A DNA stretch of 64,000 bases from Chryseobacterium koreense CCUG 49689. Its GTDB lineage: Bacteria > Bacteroidota > Bacteroidia > Flavobacteriales > Weeksellaceae. Of this stretch, positions 6,775 through 16,828 are shown piece after piece. Position numbers and translations under genes: made by a program. The notes beneath the pieces were generated by a model, which was not told the DNA's origin, ran no database searches, and saw only the letters and a program-made list of their open reading frames with translations. Within the stretch, counting starts at the first letter, position 1. Each line of letters opens with the position of its first letter. The DNA is taken from NCBI RefSeq assembly GCF_001045435.1, contig NZ_LFNG01000006.1, positions 1-64,000 of the forward strand. Reading direction: 5' to 3'.

Positions 6775-9700
6775 ATGAAGCGAATTTTATCATTCTCTAT
6801 CTTTAATTTTTTTATCGTTTTTTTCTCCTCACAGAATGTGAAGATTGAATGGAATGGAAGTAAAGTCCAGGATTTTGGCACCTACACCATCAATGCGCCC
6901 TTTTTCACCAATGAAGGTTATTCCTACGAAAATGGCAATATCAGATATCGTGGAACAGCCAAATATTCGGGAGCCCTTCAAAAGATATCCAACCTGCAGT
7001 GGGAAAAAATCAGCCAAAAGGAACTTTTCGACCTCTCTACCACAAACATCCCGGTTGGCGAGGATGCTTTTGTAGATGTTTATACCAATCCATATACTAA
7101 AGAAAAAACAACCAACTTCTCGGTTTCCGCTTTTAAGGTTGAAAAAGGTGTGATTTATCGGTTAAATTCATTTTCAATCGTGAGCACAGGGGAATCAGCG
7201 CCAAACACGGCACAGTTCGCCGGGAAAATCGGAACCACTGAGAATCCTTTAAAAACTGGAACTTTCTATAAAATAAAGGTTGATAGATCGGGAATCTTCA
7301 AGATCACAAAGCAATTCCTGCAGGAGAATGGAATTAATCCGGGCAGCATTAATCCAAAAAATTTCCGGATTTACGGGAACGGAGGTTTGGCTTTGCCGGA
7401 ATTTAATCAAGATATGAGGTATTCTGCTCTTCAGGAAAACGCGATACAGGTCATCGGCGAGGAGGATGGTGTGTGGAACGACGGAGATTACGCGCTTTTC
7501 TATGCACAGGGACCAAATGGCTACAATTTGTACAAAACCTTTGGCGACACCAATGGAAACGGAAAAAGAAGAACCGAAACCAGAAATGACCAGTCCTTTA
7601 ACTTTATCAATATCTATGACGATTTCGCGTATTACTTCATCAATTTTGATTTAGGTCCGGGAAAGCGGGTTTTGGTTGATGATCAAGCCATCAACACCAA
7701 TGTGATTTCAAGATATGACGAATACCAATATATAAACGAGGAAAAATTTAATCTGTTAAATATCGGCCGAATCTGGGTGGGAGATGCGATTACCGACACC
7801 AAAACAGTGACTTTTAACACAAAATCGCCGATCTTACCCACAGACAACATCAAGTATAGAACAAGATATATCGCTTACCAATCGGGTGGAAATAAAATTA
7901 GTTTAAGCTTCAACAATCAAAATCCCGAAACCCAAACCATCCCGCTGGACAACAATATTTATTACGTGACCAACCTATATTTTGGAAACATAACTAATTT
8001 GTCAGGAAACCAACTGTCTTTTAATTATCAAACAAATATCGCGAGTAATCCCAATGGGAAATTCTATTTTGATTATGCGGAAGTACAGTATAAGCAAGAC
8101 CTAAGATTTGACAATGCCCAGATGAACTTCAGAAGTTATGACATTGAAGAAAATTCCGGAAAGACCTATACTTTCGATATTGCAAATGCTTCTGCGATCG
8201 AACAGGTTTGGCAAGTCTCCGACATCACGAATGCCACCAAGAAAACCAACAAATCCGGAAACAGTACCAACTTCAGTTTCGCCTACCAAGCAGCCGATAA
8301 TAATTTTGTCAACGAATTTGTGGCATTTAGAAGTTCTGATGCGTTTCAGCCTTCTTTCATGGGAAAAATCGACAACCAAGATCTTTCCGGGTTACAAAAC
8401 ATCGAGTATCTGATGATTACCCAACCTGAAATGATGGGGCATGCACAGCGATTAGCCAATTACTATCAGGGGAAATACAACGTGGCAGTGGTAGATGTGA
8501 ACAAAATCTATAACGAATTCAGCAGTGGCAGCAAAGATATTACCGCCATCAGGGATTTTGCCACAAAACTCAATACTCCTGCCGGAAAACTCAAATACCT
8601 ATTTATACTTGGAGATACTTCATTTGATTATAAAGGGAAAAATTTTCCGGGTTCAGATGTGATTCCATCTTACCAAAGTGAATTTAGCGCAGATTACTCC
8701 AGTTCATTCGTTACGGATGATTATTACACCATGACTTCGCCACAAGTAAGTCCAACTTTATCAAACAATTTTCCAGATTTTCCCGTGGGGCGTCTTCCTG
8801 CAGGGAATATGGCAGAAGCCAAGCTCCTCATTGACAAAGCGCTTGCCTACAACAATGCGCTTCCCGGCCAATCTACCCCGTTTGGGGAATGGCGAATGAA
8901 GCTAGATTTCGTGGTGGACGATGATGCTGATAACGGGACCCCGTTCCATAATACCATGAACGCTTCGCTGGTCAGTATTTTTGAAAATCCGGTCGGAAAT
9001 TTGAGGAAAGAATATAATATCCGAAAACTTTATCTGGATGCATTTCAGGCACAAACTACTGCAGGCGGACAGAGATATCCGGCGGTAAACCAAGCCATCT
9101 CAAACGATGTGGGAAATAGCCTTTACCTCTTCTATTTCGGACACGGCGGAATCAACGGATGGGCTCAGGAAAGGGTACTGACCACGGATATGATTCAGAA
9201 TTTTAACAATTATAATAACGTTTACAGCCGTTTCCCGTTGGTTTCTACCATCACCTGTGAATTTACCTTGTGGGACGACCCTGCAACTTTTTCGGCAGGA
9301 GAACAGGTCATCAAATCAAAACAAGGAGGTGCAGCTACCATGATTACTTCAAGCCGGGCGATCCAGGTTGGGTACGGAGAGCAGTTTACCACAATTTTTA
9401 GCAAAAATATCTTTGACCTGATCAATGATGATTTCCTAAATCTGGGCGATGCATTCTTAAAGGCAAAGATCGAAAAAGGCGCACATTCTGACCATTTTAA
9501 GGTAAATCTATTGGGAGATCCGGCCTCCAAACTAAGCCGCCCAAAAAGACTGATCACCATTGACGATGTGGAAACACCGGTTCCGGGACAGATTCGCGCA
9601 TTGGATTTCGTGAAAGTAAAAGGTCACATCAACAAACAAGATGGAACACCTGACAATAATTTTAATGGAAGGGTCGCCATCAATATTTTCGATAAAAGAA

Positions 9701-10680
9701 TTAATAAAAAAACACTCAATAACGACCAAAATCCAAAATTAAATCCTCCTTTGCAGTACACCGAAGAGGGCGGACCAATCGTAAAAGCTTCGGGACAAGC
9801 CGTGAATGGAGTTTTCACCGTGGAATTCTATGTGCCGAAAGACATTAACTATGAAATTGGAAACGGCCGAATTTTAGCTTATGCCGATAATAAGTCATTT
9901 GACGTATTTACCAATCAGCCTCAAAGCATTGGCGGAATCAACCCGAACGGAATTAATGACACTGAACCGCCAAAAATCAACCTCTACATGAACAACACCA
10001 ACTTTGCAGATGGCGGAATCACCAACCAAAATCCAACTTTTTTGGCATGCGTGACTGATGACAAAGGAATCAATTCTACCGGATCCGGTATCGGACATGA
10101 TATTACAGTGATTTTAGACGGTAAGATTGTGGAAACTGTAGTTTTAAATGACTTCTATTTCTCCGGCGATGGAAACGGCTGCACCAACCCTGCCTTATCG
10201 GATTATCAAAAGGGCACAGTGAGCTACCCGTTCAGAAACTTGGCTCCGGGACCGCATCAGTTGGTATTTAAAGTTTGGGATATTAACAATAATTCTACCT
10301 CCGGAACGTTAAACTTTGTAGTAAAGGACGAAGAAGATCAGAAATTAATCATCAACAAGCCACTGAACTGGCCGAATCCTTTTACCAATAAGACTTATGT
10401 GCAGTTTGAACACAACTGTCCGGATATTCTCGATGTGAACGTTCAGATTTACACCATTACGGGGAAATTGGTAAGAACATTAAGCACTTCGGTTACTGCA
10501 GAACCTTTCTTCCAGGGATTCCGTACCCCAAGAACGGCAATTGAATGGGACGGAAAAGATGATTTTGGCGATGCAGTGGGTAAAGGAACCTATATTTTTA
10601 AGATATTTGCAAAAAGCCAGGATCAGGAAAAATGCAAAGGCAGCGCTACAGCCATCGAAAAAATGGTCCTTTTAAGGTAA
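6775..10680 (+). CDS. porU: type IX secretion system sortase PorU
   Basis: 1301 residues, in the usual range. PorU removes the C-terminal signal of type IX cargo and attaches the protein to A-LPS at the cell surface. A signal peptide (MKRILSFSIFNFFIVFFSSQ) is followed by a long N-terminal region and a gingipain-type C25 peptidase domain. The catalytic histidine is in YFGHGGINGW (His790) and the catalytic cysteine in TITCEFTLWDDP (Cys828). SFVTDDYYTM and FPVGRLPAGNMAEAK are typical C25 blocks. The C-terminal part has immunoglobulin-like strands and a final WPNPFTNKT...GTYIFKI domain resembling a type IX sorting domain. It is divergent from gldJ and 33 bp upstream of porV, likely one operon. 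Confidence 0.96.
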   Translation: MKRILSFSIFNFFIVFFSSQNVKIEWNGSKVQDFGTYTINAPFFTNEGYSYENGNIRYRGTAKYSGALQKISNLQWEKISQKELFDLSTTNIPVGEDAFVDVYTNPYTKEKTTNFSVSAFKVEKGVIYRLNSFSIVSTGESAPNTAQFAGKIGTTENPLKTGTFYKIKVDRSGIFKITKQFLQENGINPGSINPKNFRIYGNGGLALPEFNQDMRYSALQENAIQVIGEEDGVWNDGDYALFYAQGPNGYNLYKTFGDTNGNGKRRTETRNDQSFNFINIYDDFAYYFINFDLGPGKRVLVDDQAINTNVISRYDEYQYINEEKFNLLNIGRIWVGDAITDTKTVTFNTKSPILPTDNIKYRTRYIAYQSGGNKISLSFNNQNPETQTIPLDNNIYYVTNLYFGNITNLSGNQLSFNYQTNIASNPNGKFYFDYAEVQYKQDLRFDNAQMNFRSYDIEENSGKTYTFDIANASAIEQVWQVSDITNATKKTNKSGNSTNFSFAYQAADNNFVNEFVAFRSSDAFQPSFMGKIDNQDLSGLQNIEYLMITQPEMMGHAQRLANYYQGKYNVAVVDVNKIYNEFSSGSKDITAIRDFATKLNTPAGKLKYLFILGDTSFDYKGKNFPGSDVIPSYQSEFSADYSSSFVTDDYYTMTSPQVSPTLSNNFPDFPVGRLPAGNMAEAKLLIDKALAYNNALPGQSTPFGEWRMKLDFVVDDDADNGTPFHNTMNASLVSIFENPVGNLRKEYNIRKLYLDAFQAQTTAGGQRYPAVNQAISNDVGNSLYLFYFGHGGINGWAQERVLTTDMIQNFNNYNNVYSRFPLVSTITCEFTLWDDPATFSAGEQVIKSKQGGAATMITSSRAIQVGYGEQFTTIFSKNIFDLINDDFLNLGDAFLKAKIEKGAHSDHFKVNLLGDPASKLSRPKRLITIDDVETPVPGQIRALDFVKVKGHINKQDGTPDNNFNGRVAINIFDKRINKKTLNNDQNPKLNPPLQYTEEGGPIVKASGQAVNGVFTVEFYVPKDINYEIGNGRILAYADNKSFDVFTNQPQSIGGINPNGINDTEPPKINLYMNNTNFADGGITNQNPTFLACVTDDKGINSTGSGIGHDITVILDGKIVETVVLNDFYFSGDGNGCTNPALSDYQKGTVSYPFRNLAPGPHQLVFKVWDINNNSTSGTLNFVVKDEEDQKLIINKPLNWPNPFTNKTYVQFEHNCPDILDVNVQIYTITGKLVRTLSTSVTAEPFFQGFRTPRTAIEWDGKDDFGDAVGKGTYIFKIFAKSQDQEKCKGSATAIEKMVLLR

Positions 10681-10713
10681 ACAAATTGAAAAATAACGAA
10701 TAAAAAAGATTTT

Positions 10714-11841
10714 ATGAAAGTGACTAAAAAGCTATTCTTAAGTATTGGCATCGGAATTGGCGTTCTGGCAGCCGCGCAAAGCAATCAGACCGTCCTCACC
10801 GGAGCACCTTTCCTGAGGATTTCGCCTGATGCGAGAGCCGGAGGTATGGGAGACCAGGGAGTTGCCACGACCAGTGATGGATTCTCTCAGTTTTGGAATG
10901 CTGCAAAATACCCATTCAGCAAAACTACTTCGGCAATTGCACTTAACTATACTCCGTATATGGGGAAACTCACCAATGATGTTTTTTTACTCTATGCCGC
11001 TTACCATAAGTTTTTGGGAGATGAGGAAAGATCCACCATTTCAGCAAGTATCTATTACTTCAACATGGGTGAAGTGCAGTTGAGCGACTACCGAAATAAT
11101 GTCTATACCGAAACAGGGAAAGCAAAACCAAACGAGTTTTCAATCGATGTCGCTTATGGCTTGAAACTTTCTGACAATTATTCCATGGCGGTGACCGGTA
11201 GATTCGTGCGTTCGGATTTATCTGGCGGATTCAACTCAGACAATACATTGAAGCCTGCAAATACTTTTGCGGTTGATGTTTCCGGATATTATATGTCCGA
11301 AAAGCACAGCAGCCTAAACGATATGGAAGGACGTGCAAGAGCAGGTTTCTCCATCCAAAACCTTGGACCAAGATTAGATTATACCGGTGATGAAGAATCC
11401 AGATCCTATCTTCCAACCATGGCAAGACTAGGAGCAGGTTATGACCTCTTCCTGGATGATTTGAACAGAGTCGGTTTAAGTTTTGAAGCTTCAAAACTTT
11501 TGGTTCCGGGACCCGATAAGGACGGAGTGATCCCAAATGTGGATGTAATGGCCGGGATCGGAAAATCCTTCAGCAACCCAAAAAGCATCATGTTCAGCGG
11601 AGCAGTGGATTATGAATATGACAACGCATTTGCCATTCGGGCAGGATATTTCCACGAAAGCCCCGAACAGGGAGCAAGACAATATGCCACCGTGGGCGTT
11701 GGTTTGAAATACCAATCATTCGGATTGGATTTGTCTTACCTGATCAATACTTCCAAAATCAATACCGCACTGGACAACACTTTGCGATTTGGACTTACCT
11801 GGAATATTGGCGAAGACTCTTCAAACGCACAGGATTATTAA
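10714..11841 (+). CDS. porV: type IX secretion outer-membrane protein PorV (LptO)
   Basis: 375 residues. Signal peptide ending ...VLAAAQS, then the typical PorV start: GAPFLRISPDARAGGMGDQG, and the WNAAKYPF block. Predicted 14-strand FadL-like outer-membrane barrel. PorV is the shuttle and plug protein of type IX secretion: it takes cargo from the translocon to the PorU sortase on the surface. Directly follows porU in the same operon and is ended by a terminator. A second, more distant PorV/PorQ-like protein is encoded at 60905-61987. Confidence 0.95.
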   Translation: MKVTKKLFLSIGIGIGVLAAAQSNQTVLTGAPFLRISPDARAGGMGDQGVATTSDGFSQFWNAAKYPFSKTTSAIALNYTPYMGKLTNDVFLLYAAYHKFLGDEERSTISASIYYFNMGEVQLSDYRNNVYTETGKAKPNEFSIDVAYGLKLSDNYSMAVTGRFVRSDLSGGFNSDNTLKPANTFAVDVSGYYMSEKHSSLNDMEGRARAGFSIQNLGPRLDYTGDEESRSYLPTMARLGAGYDLFLDDLNRVGLSFEASKLLVPGPDKDGVIPNVDVMAGIGKSFSNPKSIMFSGAVDYEYDNAFAIRAGYFHESPEQGARQYATVGVGLKYQSFGLDLSYLINTSKINTALDNTLRFGLTWNIGEDSSNAQDY

Positions 11842-11865
11842 TCCATGAAATAAAAATACAATCTT

Positions 11866-11894
11866 AAAAGTCTCAGTTTTTGGGACTTTTTTTA
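11866..11894 (+). terminator. terminator after porV
   Basis: Stem AAAAGTC / GACTTTT with a loop of about ten bases and a run of T. Confidence 0.75.
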
Positions 11895-11919
11895 TGCGAT
11901 AATATTTTAAATTTGTAAG

Positions 11920-14175
11920 ATGAACTACGCCACTGAACTCAAAAAATTTGCAACCAGCCAGTCGATATATTCGGGGGTGCGGATTTCTTTGGCGATCGTA
12001 ATTCCGAGTATTATTTTGGCTCATTTCGGTCTGCTGAAGGAATATTTCCTATTCCCTCTCGCAACCAGTTTCGTGGGATTGACCGATCAACCGGGACCTT
12101 TCATCCGCAGAAGAAATGCATTGGCGCTTTCCATCATTTCCTTTTTCATCGTGGCGGCGATCGCCAGTTTGGTAAAATCTTTCGCACCGCTCATCTACCT
12201 CGAGATCGTGGTTTTCGGGATGTTTTTTTCATTGCTTGGCGTTTATGGACAAAGACTTGCCGGAGTCGGTGGACTTTCGCTCGTAGTGCTGGCCATTTTT
12301 ATTGATGGACATTTGACGGGCGGAAATATCTTCAAAAGTTTGTTGACCTTTCTCGCTGGTTCGGTCTTGTATCTGCTGATTTTTCTGGTTGTTTCCAAAA
12401 TTCAGCCCTACAAACTCGCGGGACAAATGATTGGCGAAAATTATTTAGAACTCGCTAACTATTTGAATTTGAAATCAAAGTTCTATTTGGAAAATCCAGA
12501 TTTTGAGGGACTTCAGAAACAGATTATCGCTCAGCAAGTCAGGATCAAAAATCTGCAGGAAGAAACCCGGGAAACCGTTTTCAAAACCAGAAAAATCGTC
12601 AATGAATCCACAACCACAAGCCGATTGCTGATGCTGATGTTCCTGAATTCAATAGACCTGCACGAAAAACTAATGACTTCAGAAAGTGACTACAAAAAGA
12701 TCCAGGAAAGTTTTGGCAAAACCGGATTTCTAAATCATGTTGGTGAATATCTGTCAAAACTTTCAGAAGAGCTCGCCAACATTGGAATAGCCTTGCAAAG
12801 CGGAATCAAGGCAAAACCCATTTACCGGATCGATCCTGAACTTGATGAACTTTACGACAGATATTTCGACCTGAGGAATCAAAAACTCAGCCCGGAAACC
12901 CTTGAGAATTTTATGATTATGCGTTTGATTTTAGTGCGAATCAATAATATTTCAGACGAGCTGAAAACCATCTACAAAGTTTTCATGGATGGGAATCGAT
13001 TGGCAAAAAGCCTGTCCAGCGGATTGGATGTGGAAAAATTTGTCACCAATAATGAAAAACCCAATCTGAAAGTCTTTATCGCCAATTTTTCGCTAAAATC
13101 TTCCCATTTCAGACATTCCATTCGAATTACTGTCGCGTTACTGATCGGGTATTTTATTTCAAAACTGGACTTTCTGGGAATTGGGCATTCCTATTGGATT
13201 CTCATTACCATCGTCGCCATCATGCGTCCTGCTTATTCCACCACCAAACACCGGAATCTTCTTCGGTTATATGGAACCGTCTTGGGCGCCATCGCAGCTT
13301 ATATACTACTCTACTTCACGGAAAATGGAACCGTGCTTTTCAGTGTTTTTCTTTTAAGTATGATTCTGTGTTTCGCCCTGCTGAAGGAAAAATATGCCTG
13401 GGCGGTTTTTTTCATGACCATCTATATTTTCATGGCTTTCAACATGCTGAATCCGGGAAATGTGAATCTCGTTTTCAAGGACCGGATTCTGGATACCGCC
13501 ATTGGTGGCGCGGTAGCGTTCTTGGTTTCTTATCTCGTCTTGCCGGTTTGGGAACATACCCAAAATATTGAATTGATGAAAAACTCGGCAAAAAGTAACT
13601 TGGCCTATTTTGAAACCGTGATGAAAACTTTCACAGAAAATAAAAACGAAGTTGAGCAGTACAAGTTGATGCGCAAAAATGCAGTAATCGATCTGGCGAA
13701 TCTGTCCGATAATTTCCAGCGAATGATTTCTGACCCCAAAAACCAGCAAAAAAGTTTAGAAAACGTGCACCAGTTTGTGATTACAGGTCATTTGATTACC
13801 GCTTATATCGCTTCGCTTTCTCAATATTCAAAATCTGCAGATCAATATCCTGAAATCGATTTCGAAAACTGGAATACCAAAATTTCCGCGGAGCTGCAAA
13901 GTGTTTTCTTGATTTTAGACAAAAAGGAACTGCACGATTCCATCATCGATAAAAGCACCATCACTCCCGAAGATTCCGTGGATCATCTGCTGGAAAGAAG
14001 AAAAAGGGAAATCAGCGACAATGAAATTTTCAACATCCGCGATCAAAACAGAATCACCCATTTAACCGAACTCAAGAATCTTACGGAAATTTTGGACCTG
14101 ATTTACGATGTGGCGAATGAGCAAAGAAAAGTCGCAGAAAAAATCAGTCCAATTAATCTTTCCGAAAAAAGCTGA
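11920..14175 (+). CDS. FUSC family inner-membrane protein (YccS/YhfK-like)
   Basis: 751 residues with two blocks of membrane helices (about residues 15-165 and 395-540), each followed by a cytoplasmic helical region, the YccS/YhfK arrangement of the fusaric-acid-resistance superfamily. Recognisable blocks: SFVGLTDQPGPFIRRRNAL after the first helices, and HSYWILITIVAIMRPAYSTTKHRN...RLYGTVLGAI in the second half. Members are proposed aromatic-compound efflux components, but the substrate of this subtype is unknown. No periplasmic adaptor or outer-membrane channel gene is adjacent, which argues against a classic tripartite pump here. It stands alone between terminators and a 226-bp gap before catalase. 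Confidence 0.85.
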   Translation: MNYATELKKFATSQSIYSGVRISLAIVIPSIILAHFGLLKEYFLFPLATSFVGLTDQPGPFIRRRNALALSIISFFIVAAIASLVKSFAPLIYLEIVVFGMFFSLLGVYGQRLAGVGGLSLVVLAIFIDGHLTGGNIFKSLLTFLAGSVLYLLIFLVVSKIQPYKLAGQMIGENYLELANYLNLKSKFYLENPDFEGLQKQIIAQQVRIKNLQEETRETVFKTRKIVNESTTTSRLLMLMFLNSIDLHEKLMTSESDYKKIQESFGKTGFLNHVGEYLSKLSEELANIGIALQSGIKAKPIYRIDPELDELYDRYFDLRNQKLSPETLENFMIMRLILVRINNISDELKTIYKVFMDGNRLAKSLSSGLDVEKFVTNNEKPNLKVFIANFSLKSSHFRHSIRITVALLIGYFISKLDFLGIGHSYWILITIVAIMRPAYSTTKHRNLLRLYGTVLGAIAAYILLYFTENGTVLFSVFLLSMILCFALLKEKYAWAVFFMTIYIFMAFNMLNPGNVNLVFKDRILDTAIGGAVAFLVSYLVLPVWEHTQNIELMKNSAKSNLAYFETVMKTFTENKNEVEQYKLMRKNAVIDLANLSDNFQRMISDPKNQQKSLENVHQFVITGHLITAYIASLSQYSKSADQYPEIDFENWNTKISAELQSVFLILDKKELHDSIIDKSTITPEDSVDHLLERRKREISDNEIFNIRDQNRITHLTELKNLTEILDLIYDVANEQRKVAEKISPINLSEKS

Positions 14176-14401
14176 TGCTTCCGCCTTTTTGGTAAGGAAT
14201 ATCCGCTATTATGCGGCAAACTGATTGATTGCCATTTTCTTATTGAAAAAATGCGGGCATAAAATCTGCTTATTTTCCATAAATCTTTGTAACTTTAATT
14301 CGTCATTTTAATGAGCGTCATTTATCTTATCAATGGATAATCATTACTTTAATTCATGAAATCTAAATAGCTTTACCATTAATTTCAAAAAAGACCGCAT
14401 C

Positions 14402-15913
14402 ATGGAAGACCAAAAAAAACTTACAAGACAGACCGGAGCACCCGTTCCCGACAATCAAAACTCACAAACCGCAGGACCAAGAGGACCGCTTTTGATGCAG
14501 GATGTCTGGTTTCTGGAAAAAATGGCCAACTTTGACCGTGAAGTAATTCCAGAGAGAAGGATGCACGCGAAAGGTTCCGGTGCATTCGGAACTTTTACCG
14601 TGACACACGACATTTCACCATATACCAAAGCCGCCATCTTCAGCGAAATTGGTAAAAAAACCGAGATGTTCGCTAGATTTTCAACCGTGGCAGGTGAGCG
14701 AGGTGCGGCAGATGCTGAAAGAGACATTCGCGGATTTGCCCTGAAATTTTATACCGAAGAAGGAATTTGGGATCTGGTGGGAAACAACACACCGGTATTC
14801 TTTTTCCGAGACCCCCTGAAATTCCCCGATTTGAACCACGCCGTGAAACGGGACCCAAAAACCAACATGCGGAGCGCAAATAACAACTGGGATTTCTGGA
14901 CTTTGCTTCCCGAAGCACTCCACCAAGTCACCATTGTAATGAGCGACCGAGGAATTCCGAACGGATTTCGGCACATGCACGGATTCGGAAGCCACACTTA
15001 TTCCTTCATTAACAAGGATAATGTTCGGCATTGGGTGAAATTCCATTTCGTGACTCAGCAAGGAATCGAAAACCTTTCCGATGAAGAAGCCGCAAAATTA
15101 ATCGGAATGGACAGAGAATCCTCTCAAAAAGACCTATTCGAAAACATCGAAAAAGGAAACTTCCCGAAATGGAAAATGTTCGTGCAGATCATGACAGAAG
15201 AACAGGCGAAAACTTACCGTTTCCACCCGTTTGATTTAACTAAAGTTTGGTCCAAAAAAGATTTCCCACTGATTGAAGTAGGTGAATTTGAACTGAACAA
15301 AAATCCTGAAAACTATTTCGCCGATGTGGAGCAGGCTGCTTTCAACCCTACCAACATCGTTCCCGGAATCGGTTTCTCACCGGACAAAATGTTGCAGGGA
15401 AGACTTTTCTCCTATGGCGATGCGCAGCGTTACCGATTGGGCGTAAACCATTACCAGATTCCGGTAAACAAACCCAGATGTCCTTATCACGCTTACCACA
15501 GAGACGGCGCCATGCGGGTTGACGGAAATTATGGCGGAACAAAACATTACGAGCCCAACAGCTACGGAGAGTGGCAGGAACAGCCAAGCGCGAAAGAGCC
15601 GCCACTTGAACTTTCAGGAGACGCTTATGCACACAATTTCCGTGATGATGACGAAGATTATTTCACCCAACCCGGCGATTTGTTCAGAATCATCAAAAAA
15701 GATGGAAAAGCCGATGTACTTTTCAAAAATACCGCGGCAAATGTGGGCGGAGCAGAAAAGTTCATCCAAATCCGACACATCAGAAATTGCTACAAAGCAG
15801 ATCCGGAATATGGTGAAGGTGTTGCAAAAGCTTTAGGCTTAACAATGGATGAAGTCCATGCATTCGATATGACCCCATACGACCGTTGGGCACCAAAACC
15901 TTCCAACGGATAG
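14402..15913 (+). CDS. katA: catalase KatA
   Basis: 503 residues, a small-subunit haem catalase. It dismutates hydrogen peroxide. The active-site histidine region is [15 protein letters not shown]; the distal asparagine is in [15 protein letters not shown]; the haem-ligand tyrosine is in [14 protein letters not shown]. The N-terminus ([15 protein letters not shown]) and the C-terminus ([12 protein letters not shown]) look intact. The 226-bp upstream gap holds an inverted repeat TTATC-AATG-GATAA (14327-14340), 60 bp before the start, which could be an operator; the regulator is not identified. No ankyrin or haem-transport gene is adjacent. A terminator follows. Confidence 0.97.
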   Translation: MEDQKKLTRQTGAPVPDNQNSQTAGPRGPLLMQDVWFLEKMANFDREVIPERRMHAKGSGAFGTFTVTHDISPYTKAAIFSEIGKKTEMFARFSTVAGERGAADAERDIRGFALKFYTEEGIWDLVGNNTPVFFFRDPLKFPDLNHAVKRDPKTNMRSANNNWDFWTLLPEALHQVTIVMSDRGIPNGFRHMHGFGSHTYSFINKDNVRHWVKFHFVTQQGIENLSDEEAAKLIGMDRESSQKDLFENIEKGNFPKWKMFVQIMTEEQAKTYRFHPFDLTKVWSKKDFPLIEVGEFELNKNPENYFADVEQAAFNPTNIVPGIGFSPDKMLQGRLFSYGDAQRYRLGVNHYQIPVNKPRCPYHAYHRDGAMRVDGNYGGTKHYEPNSYGEWQEQPSAKEPPLELSGDAYAHNFRDDDEDYFTQPGDLFRIIKKDGKADVLFKNTAANVGGAEKFIQIRHIRNCYKADPEYGEGVAKALGLTMDEVHAFDMTPYDRWAPKPSNG

Positions 15914-15929
15914 ACCTATATATAAAATG

Positions 15930-15958
15930 AAAGCCTCAACAATTGTGGGGCTTTTTTT
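15930..15958 (+). terminator. terminator after katA
   Basis: Stem AAAGCCTCA / TGGGGCTTT (one G:T pair) followed by seven or more T. Confidence 0.8.
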
Positions 15959-16000
15959 AGTCCTAAAAAAGACATTGAACGATCGACTAACATTTTTATT

Positions 16001-16043
16001 TACCATACATCAACGCTTCATCAGCTTCTCCGAAGTATTTTTG
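16001..16043 (+). promoter_or_regulatory. promoter with upstream element shared with yceI
   Basis: TACCATACATCAA (16001-16013), then exactly 22 bp, then the -7 box TATTTTTG (16036-16043), 22 bp before the start codon at 16066. The same 13 bases, the same 22-bp spacing and the same -7 octamer occur before yceI at 54980-55022. There is no TTG at -33; the element ends just above that position, as an activator site would. Confidence 0.65.
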
Positions 16044-16065
16044 TATCAATAAATTTTAAATCATT

Positions 16066-16728
16066 ATGAAAATAGCTTTAATAGGTGCCACCGGATATGT
16101 GGGCAGCGCCATTCTGAACGAACTTACACATAGAAACTATGATGTTACGGCCATCGCAAGAAATACCGATAAAATCAAAAATCCAAGTGAAAATATTACC
16201 AAAAGAAATTTAAACATCTTCAATACCGAAGAACTTTCTGAAATCCTGAACGGCAACGACGTGGTGATCAGTGCGTATAATCCCGGCTGGACCAACCCGA
16301 ACATCCACGATGACTATTTGAAAGGTGCCAAAAGCATTCAAAACGCGGTAGAAAAATCCAATGCCAAACGTCTCATTGTCATTGGCGGCGCCGGAACCAT
16401 GAAGATTGATGGTAAATATTTGGTCGACAGTCCGAACTTTCCAAAGGAAATCTATGCCGGAGCCAGTGCCGTTAAAAAATATTTTGTAGAAAACTTAAGT
16501 AAGAACGAGTCTTTAGACTGGGAGTTTTTCACACCGGCAATCGAGATGAATATGTTTAGCGATGATAAAGACCGAGGCAGAACCGGAGCTTACCGCTACG
16601 GAAATGAATCACCGGTGTTCGATGCCGAAGGTCGCTCCAGACATTCCGTAGAAGATTTGGCAGTAGCCGTGGTGGACGAAATCGAGAAGAAACAATTTTT
16701 GAGAAAGCAATTTACGGCAGCATATTAA
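16066..16728 (+). CDS. NAD(P)-binding oxidoreductase, atypical SDR
   Basis: 220 residues. N-terminal Rossmann motif GATGYVGSAI (residues 8-17), then the ARN segment (IARNTDKIK) and IVIGGAGTM; C-terminal block EDLAVAVVDEIE. This is the YwnB/NmrA-like group of atypical short-chain dehydrogenase-type proteins (NAD(P)H-binding), often linked to oxidative or electrophile stress. Whether it is an enzyme or a redox sensor is unknown; no classical YxxxK catalytic pair is obvious. Its promoter carries a 13-bp element also found upstream of yceI, suggesting co-regulation. Cytoplasmic; no signal peptide. Confidence 0.85.
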   Translation: MKIALIGATGYVGSAILNELTHRNYDVTAIARNTDKIKNPSENITKRNLNIFNTEELSEILNGNDVVISAYNPGWTNPNIHDDYLKGAKSIQNAVEKSNAKRLIVIGGAGTMKIDGKYLVDSPNFPKEIYAGASAVKKYFVENLSKNESLDWEFFTPAIEMNMFSDDKDRGRTGAYRYGNESPVFDAEGRSRHSVEDLAVAVVDEIEKKQFLRKQFTAAY

Positions 16729-16785
16729 GCTTTAAACACGAAGTTTTCCGCCGGGAATCAAATTGATTAACGCTTTATAATCAGG

Positions 16786-16815
16786 AAGTCCGAATTAAAT
16801 TCGGTATTTGGACTT
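16786..16815. promoter_or_regulatory. palindrome upstream of LLM oxidoreductase
   Basis: Nested inverted repeats: outer AAGTCC / GGACTT, inner CCGAAT-TAA-ATTCGG. It ends 13 bp before the next gene. It may be an operator or leader hairpin; it lacks the T-run of a good terminator. Confidence 0.4.
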
Positions 16816-16828
16816 TAAACCTAAGGAT

